A DNA stretch of 64,000 nucleotides. It comes from Candidimonas nitroreducens. GTDB lineage: Bacteria; Pseudomonadota; Gammaproteobacteria; Burkholderiales; Burkholderiaceae_B. Location: contig NZ_NJIH01000003.1 in NCBI RefSeq assembly GCF_002209565.1, positions 1 to 64,000 on the forward strand, in the 5' to 3' direction. This document shows, piece by piece, positions 58,757-64,000 of the stretch. Both the position numbers and the translations under genes were made by a program. Positions within the stretch are counted from its first letter, which is position 1, and every line of letters begins with the position of its first letter. Under the pieces are notes generated by a model, which was not told the DNA's origin, searched no databases, and saw only the letters and a program-made list of their open reading frames with translations.

Positions 58757-60157
58757 ATGCCCTACGACCACAACCTACCCATTACACGCGGCTTCGCGGA
58801 ATACATCGCCGCAGCCGACTTCAAGGCGCTGCCGTCCGAGGCCGTCGAAGCCGCCAAGGTCGCGATACTCGACGGGCTGGGCTGCCTGGCAGCCGGAAGC
58901 CGCGAGCCGGCGCCCAGCATCGCCCGCGCCGCACTGGGCGGCGAACCATCCGGATCCTGCACGGTAATCGGCACCGCTGTCCCGGGCAGTCCCGCTACGG
59001 CGGCCCTGCTGAACGGGATAGCGCTGCACGCGCTGGACTTCGAAGTCCAGGGCATGCCGCCGGCCCACGGAACCTCGTCGATACTGCCGGGCGTATTGGC
59101 TCTCTCCGAACGCTACGCCGTCGCCCCCGAGCGGGCCGTCCTGGCATTCATCATCGGCTGGCAGATCCAGCAGCGCGTGCGCACGGCGGCGCGCGACAGC
59201 GCCTTCCGCGGCTTCCACCCGCCGGGCGTCGTCGGCCCCCTCGGCGCAGTGGCCGCATGCTCGGTGATCCTGGGCCTGTCGGCCGAACAGGTGGCGGGCG
59301 CGATCGGCCTGGCGGCTTCGCGCACCGGCGGCCTGTTCGCCAACAACGGCAGCATGGCCAAGCCGACCCACCCCGGCAACAGTGCACGCTCGGGGGTCGA
59401 GTCGGCCCTGCTGGCCGCCGGCGGCATGTCCGGAAACAAGCAGATCCTCGAAATGCCCGGCGGCCACTTCGAAACCTTCTTCGACGAACGCTTCCGCCCC
59501 GCCGAGGTTCTGGGCGGACTGGAAAACTACGCGATCGTCGAGCCAGGGTTCACGATCAAGCGCTACCCGGCCGAGATCTACATGCAGTGGGTCATCGAGG
59601 CCTGCCAACAGCTGCGCCTGGCCCCCGAATTCGACCTGGACGCCGTAGCCGAAGTCGTCGTCGAGCCCCCCGTATTCCGGACTACGCTGTCGCGGCCCCG
59701 CCCGGTCTCGGGCCTGGACGGCAAGTTCAGCTACGAATACGCCGCGGCGGTCGGCCTCAGCCAGAACGAGGTGATTATTGCGACTTTCGACGACGCGACC
59801 GCATTCAGCGCCCCCGTTCAGCGCCTGCTGCCGCGAGTGCGGCTGGTGCACAACCGCGACATCCCGCAGACGCTCGACGCGATGTGGGCGCGGGTGACCG
59901 TGAAACTCGCGGACGGCACCGAGCTGGTCGAGCGCTGCGAGCGCTTTCCCGGCTGCCCCGAGCGGCCGATGAATCGCCAGCAGCGCCATCGCAAGGTCGT
60001 CGACTGCCTGACGACCGGCGGTCTGGCGGCCGAAGAGGCGCATCGCCTGATTGCTCTGGTGGAGCGTCTCGAGACCCTGCCGTCGTGGGATCCGATTCTG
60101 GAGCTGCTCGCCCACCTCGCCCCTCCCGCGCCACGCTCTCCTGTCGCCGGCGCATGA
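58757..60157 (+). CDS. MmgE/PrpD-family protein (second copy)
   Basis: This 466-residue paralogue has AKVAILDGLGCLAAGSREPAP, an active-site region ALDFEVQGMPPAHGTSS, and GFHPPGVVGPLGAVAA. The two copies clearly share the fold but are far apart in sequence, so they may act on different intermediates or form a mixed complex. The first copy has DYNDTF-GGHPSD where this one has DFEVQG-PPAHGTSS. ATG 58757 follows the first gene after three bases, implying translational coupling. Confidence 0.88.
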   Translation: MPYDHNLPITRGFAEYIAAADFKALPSEAVEAAKVAILDGLGCLAAGSREPAPSIARAALGGEPSGSCTVIGTAVPGSPATAALLNGIALHALDFEVQGMPPAHGTSSILPGVLALSERYAVAPERAVLAFIIGWQIQQRVRTAARDSAFRGFHPPGVVGPLGAVAACSVILGLSAEQVAGAIGLAASRTGGLFANNGSMAKPTHPGNSARSGVESALLAAGGMSGNKQILEMPGGHFETFFDERFRPAEVLGGLENYAIVEPGFTIKRYPAEIYMQWVIEACQQLRLAPEFDLDAVAEVVVEPPVFRTTLSRPRPVSGLDGKFSYEYAAAVGLSQNEVIIATFDDATAFSAPVQRLLPRVRLVHNRDIPQTLDAMWARVTVKLADGTELVERCERFPGCPERPMNRQQRHRKVVDCLTTGGLAAEEAHRLIALVERLETLPSWDPILELLAHLAPPAPRSPVAGA

Positions 60158-60227
60158 AATGCACCCGCTCAGCGCTGACGCAAATCACCAGCCGCAAGAC
60201 AGACGGATTTCAACCTCGGAGACACTC

Positions 60228-61196
60228 ATGAAACTATTTTGCTCCCTTATTCTCGCCCTGGGCTGCCTTGCCAGCGGTGGCACCGCCGCCGCACAGGGCT
60301 ACCCGGACAAGCCGATACGCATGATCATTCCCGCGGCACCTGGCGGCGGGGTGGATTCGGCGGGCCGCATCCTCGCCATGCGCTTGTCCGACACCCTGGG
60401 CGTGCCGGTGGTGGCCGAGAACATGGCCGGCGCCGGAACCATGCTGGCATCGGAAGCGCTGGCCCGCTCGCAGCCGGACGGCTACACCATCCTCATGGCA
60501 ACCAGCAGCCACATCGTCAATGCGGCCGTGCGCAAGATCCGGCGCTACGATGCGATCCGCGATTTCGCCGCCGTGTCCCTGGTCGGCTCCACCCCCGACC
60601 TGCTGGTGGTGAACTCGCAGTCCAGCATCAAGTCGGTGGCCGACCTGATTGCCGCCGCCAAGAAGGCGCCCGGCAAGATCACCTTCGGCTCATCGGGCCT
60701 GGGCTCGCTCTCCCAGCTGGAACCCGAACTGCTCAAGGACGCGGCCGGCATCGACATGCTGGGCGTGCCCTACCGGGGCGGCGTACCAGCCGTCATGGCA
60801 TTGATAGGAAATCAGGTAAACACCTTGTTCCTGGGAGTGGTGGCGCTCGCGCCCCAGATCGCGGCCAACAAGCTGCGGCCGATCGCCGTTACCAGCAAGA
60901 CCCGCCTGGCCCGGTTCCCGAACGTGCCCACCATGGCCGAGTCGGGCTTCCCCGACTGGGACACGGGCACCTGGTATGGCGTGCTGGTGCCGGCCAAGAC
61001 GCCGCCGGCCATCGTCGCGCTGCTCAACAAGCAGATCAACGACGCGCTCAAGCAGCCCGAAGTCCGCAACAAGCTGTCAGCCGCGGGCATCGAGCCGCAG
61101 GCGACGACCGCCGAGCAATTTTCCTCGCTCATGAAGTCGGATCTCGCGCACTGGCAGAAGGTGGTGAAGAAGCTGCCGCAGTTGAAGATCAATTAG
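60228..61196 (+). CDS. Bug-family (TctC) tricarboxylate receptor
   Basis: This 322-residue periplasmic receptor has a Sec signal (1-22, ending TAAAQ) and the Bug marks YPDKPIRMIIPAAPGGGVD, PDGYTILMATSS, VPYRGGVPAVMALIGNQV and TWYGVLVPAKTP. Bug proteins bind carboxylates and occur in very large numbers in Bordetella relatives, mostly without TctAB next door, as here. CGGAGA precedes ATG 60228. Likely supplies the acid handled by the two MmgE/PrpD enzymes. Confidence 0.92.
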   Translation: MKLFCSLILALGCLASGGTAAAQGYPDKPIRMIIPAAPGGGVDSAGRILAMRLSDTLGVPVVAENMAGAGTMLASEALARSQPDGYTILMATSSHIVNAAVRKIRRYDAIRDFAAVSLVGSTPDLLVVNSQSSIKSVADLIAAAKKAPGKITFGSSGLGSLSQLEPELLKDAAGIDMLGVPYRGGVPAVMALIGNQVNTLFLGVVALAPQIAANKLRPIAVTSKTRLARFPNVPTMAESGFPDWDTGTWYGVLVPAKTPPAIVALLNKQINDALKQPEVRNKLSAAGIEPQATTAEQFSSLMKSDLAHWQKVVKKLPQLKIN

Positions 61197-61248
61197 ATCG
61201 ATTGGCAATCTCGGCAGGCAGCCCGTCCTGCCCCGGCCGTAGCGGCTC

Positions 61249-63819
61249 TCACGCGGCCGCTATACGCCGTTCGATATGTTCCAGCGCCTCTTCGACCTGG
61301 TCGATCAGCACCAGGCACAGCTCGCCTTCCCGCAGGCGATCCAGCGCCGCGTCTATGGCCAGGAACTCGCCGTGGATCTCGCTGACCTCGGTGGTGCGGC
61401 GGGCCTGCTGCAGGCCCTGGCGCAGCAAGGCCAGCACCTCGCCGTCGGCGCGGCCGCGCTGGCACATGTCCTGGTACAGCACCACCTGGTCGAAGGCGTC
61501 GCCTAGAATCTCGGTCTGGCGCCGGATGTCGATGTCGCGGCGATCGCCGGCGCCGCTGATCACTACGCTGCGCCGCGTGGCGGGCATGGTCTCCACGGCC
61601 TGCACCAATGCGGAGATCGCGTCGGGGTTGTGGCCGTAGTCGGCGACGATGGTGGCGCCGCGATAAGAAAACACATTGAAGCGGCCCGGCGCGGTGGCGG
61701 CATCGTTGACGAAGGAAGCCAGGCCAAGACGGATATCGGTTTCAGACAAGCCCACGGCCCAGGCCGCCGCGGCGGCCGCCATGGCATTGTCGACCTGGAA
61801 GCCGATGGTGCCGTTGCGCGTCAGCGGAATGCCGGCCAGGGCGAAACGCCATTCGGCCGCGCCTTCGGCCAGCACGACATGGCCGTCGGCAACGTAGGCG
61901 ACACGCCGGCCCTGGGCGCGGTGCGCGGCCAGTATCGGGTGCTGCCGGTCGCGGGCGAAGAAAGTGATGGCGCCCGGGCAGTTCTCGGCCATGGCCGCCA
62001 CGATGGAGTCGGCGGCATTGAGCACCGCCATGCCATCGGGCGCGACGTTCTCGACGATGACGCGCTTGACGATGGCCAGGTCTTCGACAGTGCTGATGAA
62101 GTTCAGCCCGAGGTGATCGCCGGTGCCGACGTTGGTCACCACCGCGACGTCGCAGCGGTCGAAGCCCAGGCCCTCGCGCAATATGCCGCCGCGCGCCGTC
62201 TCCAGCACCGCGGCGTCGACGTCCGGATGCATGAGCACGTTGCGCGCGCTGCGCGGGCCGCTGCAGTCGCCGCTGTCGATGCGCTCGCCGCCTATGTAGA
62301 CGCCGTCGGAATTGGTCATGCCGACCCGCAGGCCGGTGCCCGCCAGCAGGTGCGCGGCCAGGCGCACGGTGGTGGTCTTGCCGTTGGTGCCGGCCACCGC
62401 GACCAGCGGGATGCGGCCATTTTCGCCGGGGCTGTACATGCTGTCGATGATGGCCTCGCCCACGTCGCGGCCCTTGCCGAACGAAGGGCTCAGGTGCATG
62501 CGCAGGCCCGGAGCCGCGTTGACCTCGACGATGCAGGCCTGCTGCCGGCTCAGCGGCTCGTAGACGTTCTGCCCCACCAGGTCGATGCCGCAGACGTCCA
62601 GGCCGACCATCTGCGCGGCGGCCACGGCGTTGGCCGCCACGTCAGGATGCACGTGGTCGGTGACGTCGGTGGCGGTGCCGCCGGTGCTGAGGTTGGCATT
62701 GTTGCGCAACACCACCAGCGCGCCCTTTTCAGGCACCGAGTCGGGGGTATAGCCCTGGGCGGCCAGGGTGTTCAGGGCGATGCCGTCCAGGCGTATGCGC
62801 GTCAGCGACGTGCCGTGGCCGTCGCCGCGCAGCGGGTCGGCGTTGACCGCAACGACCAGTTCGCCGATGCGGCGCACACCGTCGCCCACTACCTGGGGCG
62901 GGTCGCGGCGCGCCGCCGCAACCAGGCGGTCGCCCACCACCAGCAGGCGGAAATCGCGCCCGGGGCAATAGCGCTCCACGATCACGCCCGAACCGCGCGT
63001 CGCGGCCACTTCATAGGCGGCCCTGATCTGCTCGAGGCCCTGGATGTTGACGGCCACGCCCTTGCCTTGGTTGCCGTCGCGCGGCTTGACCACCACCGGG
63101 CCGCCCAGTTCGGCCGCGGCCTCGCAGGCGGCCTCGGCATCGTCGACGCAGCGTCCTTGCGGAACCGGCACGCCGGCGGCGGCCAGCAGCGATTTGGTCA
63201 GTTCCTTGTCCTGGGCGATGGCCTCGGCGATGGCGCTGCTGTTGTCGGTCTCGGCGGCCTGGATGCGCCGCTGCCGGCTGCCCCAGCCGAACTGCACCAG
63301 GCTGCCCTCGGTCAGGCGGCGATAGGGAATGTTGCGCTTGAGCGCCGCCTGCACGATGGAGCCGGTGCTGGGCCCCAGGCGCAGATCCTCATTCAGCTCC
63401 GACAGCCGCGCCAGGGCGCCGGCCAGGTCGAAAGGCCGGTCGTGCATCGCGGCCGCGCACAATTCCTGCGCCAGGTCGAAGGCCAGGCGACCGACTTCTT
63501 CTTCGCTGTATTCGACCACTACCTGGTAGACGCCGGGCTCGACGGTCGGCGAGCTGCGGCTGAACGCCACGGGGCAGCCGGCATGCGTCTGCAGGCGCAG
63601 CGCCGCGTAGGCCAGGGCCTGCGCCATGGAATCGGCGTGAGCCAGGGCGGCGGGTTCCAGCACGTCGACATCGGGCAGGCGCGCCCGCAGCCGCACCGCG
63701 AAGGCATCCATCTGGGCCGAGCTCAACTCAGCCCCCGAACAGGACACTATGGCTTCGATGACGGTCTGCCGGCACCACAGATTGGGGCCGCGCAGCGCCC
63801 GGACTCGCGATACTTCCAT
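61249..63819 (-). CDS. cphA: Cyanophycin synthetase
   Basis: This 856-residue enzyme polymerises aspartate and arginine into the storage polymer cyanophycin. It has the N-terminal domain, a central ATP-grasp domain (about 200-470; VVVKPRDGNQGKGVAVN, and IVEVNAAPGLRMHLSPS) that adds Asp, and a C-terminal Mur-ligase domain (about 480-850; P-loop VAVAGTNGKTTTVRL and DYGHNPDA) that adds Arg. Full length for CphA. It is convergent with the Bug receptor gene. A further coding end upstream suggests a second synthetase gene in the same operon. Confidence 0.95.
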   Translation of the reverse strand: MEVSRVRALRGPNLWCRQTVIEAIVSCSGAELSSAQMDAFAVRLRARLPDVDVLEPAALAHADSMAQALAYAALRLQTHAGCPVAFSRSSPTVEPGVYQVVVEYSEEEVGRLAFDLAQELCAAAMHDRPFDLAGALARLSELNEDLRLGPSTGSIVQAALKRNIPYRRLTEGSLVQFGWGSRQRRIQAAETDNSSAIAEAIAQDKELTKSLLAAAGVPVPQGRCVDDAEAACEAAAELGGPVVVKPRDGNQGKGVAVNIQGLEQIRAAYEVAATRGSGVIVERYCPGRDFRLLVVGDRLVAAARRDPPQVVGDGVRRIGELVVAVNADPLRGDGHGTSLTRIRLDGIALNTLAAQGYTPDSVPEKGALVVLRNNANLSTGGTATDVTDHVHPDVAANAVAAAQMVGLDVCGIDLVGQNVYEPLSRQQACIVEVNAAPGLRMHLSPSFGKGRDVGEAIIDSMYSPGENGRIPLVAVAGTNGKTTTVRLAAHLLAGTGLRVGMTNSDGVYIGGERIDSGDCSGPRSARNVLMHPDVDAAVLETARGGILREGLGFDRCDVAVVTNVGTGDHLGLNFISTVEDLAIVKRVIVENVAPDGMAVLNAADSIVAAMAENCPGAITFFARDRQHPILAAHRAQGRRVAYVADGHVVLAEGAAEWRFALAGIPLTRNGTIGFQVDNAMAAAAAAWAVGLSETDIRLGLASFVNDAATAPGRFNVFSYRGATIVADYGHNPDAISALVQAVETMPATRRSVVISGAGDRRDIDIRRQTEILGDAFDQVVLYQDMCQRGRADGEVLALLRQGLQQARRTTEVSEIHGEFLAIDAALDRLREGELCLVLIDQVEEALEHIERRIAAA

Positions 63820-63905
63820 CAGATGGCTCTCATATCAGGTATCAGGCCCGACGGGCCGCCCCCTTGGGAGATAGCGTACGCAGAGCGCACGGGGGCTGTT
63901 TCATA

Positions 63906-64000
63906 TCAGGCCCGCGCCTCGGCCAGCGCCGGTGTCGCGGCGATGGGCTCGGCGCCTTGCGCGCCGTAAGTTTCGATCCCCGCGCACATCAATTCCGGCG
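63906..64000 (-). CDS. C-terminal end of a gene upstream of cphA, possibly a second cyanophycin synthetase
   Basis: Thirty sense codons ending at the TGA at 63906-63908 read PELMCAGIETYGAQGAEPIA and an Ala-rich end. The segment is too short for a firm call. Its position 86 bases upstream of cphA on the same strand matches the cphA-prime/cphA pairs known in beta-proteobacteria. Confidence 0.45.
   Translation of the reverse strand, partial: PELMCAGIETYGAQGAEPIAATPALAEARA

Noticed and set aside
57295-60231. A 978-residue open frame on the plus strand
   Set aside because: It is a shadow of the two MmgE/PrpD genes in another frame. Its protein is dominated by Arg, Pro and Gly, as expected from GC-rich shadow frames, and has no recognisable domains.
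61630-63969. A 779-residue open frame antisense to cphA
   Set aside because: High GC leaves antisense frames open. The product is His/Ala/Gly/Arg-rich and low in motif content, while the minus strand encodes an unmistakable cyanophycin synthetase.

Overview
The window is high-GC DNA from a betaproteobacterium of the order Burkholderiales, most likely family Alcaligenaceae (Bordetella/Achromobacter/Pusillimonas type). The reasons are the gene families and order seen (argS-SPOR protein-dsbA, orphan Bug-type tricarboxylate receptor, long-form leuA, cyanophycin synthetase, many ABC/TRAP uptake systems with aromatic catabolism genes) and the strongly GC-rich third codon positions. The assignment is an inference from protein resemblance, not a database result.

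Layout. 1-2187: tail of a homoprotocatechuate (4-hydroxyphenylacetate) meta-cleavage operon, hpaG (partial), hpaH, hpaI. 2268-8776: a module with visibly lower GC and different codon use. It holds a GntR/FCD regulator, a frameshifted NAD(P)-dependent dehydrogenase, an RraA-type aldolase, a TRAP receptor with a fused DctQM permease, and a 2-pyrone-4,6-dicarboxylate-lactonase-like amidohydrolase. Together they suggest uptake and breakdown of a lignin-type tricarboxylate. 8848-16648: an O-methyltransferase, then an M20 deacylase/peptidase with a complete dipeptide-type ABC importer whose two ATPases are fused. 16882-25941: small membrane proteins, a tightly packed YkvA/DUF2868/DUF3482-GTPase cluster, a LemA/TPM cluster, an RhlE helicase and a LysE exporter. 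26002-34534: housekeeping genes (prfC, bfr, bfd, rpoN, leuA) and small unknowns. 34645-38493: a large secreted Rhs protein ending in a DUF2235 (Tle1-like) lipase domain. 38726-42065: argS, SPOR protein, dsbA. 42229-46068: a Rieske oxygenase/reductase pair with a divergent LysR regulator. 46236-52358: an amino-acid ABC importer with an aromatic aminotransferase and a FAD-linked 2-hydroxyacid dehydrogenase. 52633-61196: a carboxylic-acid module (lactonase, acyl-CoA synthetase, divergent IclR, two MmgE/PrpD paralogues, Bug receptor). 61249-64000: cphA and the tail of what is probably a second cyanophycin synthetase.

Most of the window is nutrient acquisition: four uptake systems (TRAP, dipeptide ABC, polar amino-acid ABC, Bug receptor), each sitting next to enzymes that could process the imported substrate. 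Non-coding structure of note includes stable stem-loops directly after two ABC receptor genes, a long hairpin between hpaH and hpaI, a Fur box on a probably leaderless bfd promoter, a 115-bp element with 24-bp inverted ends, and a hexanucleotide tract upstream of lemA. No tRNA, rRNA, CRISPR array or intact insertion sequence was recognised.
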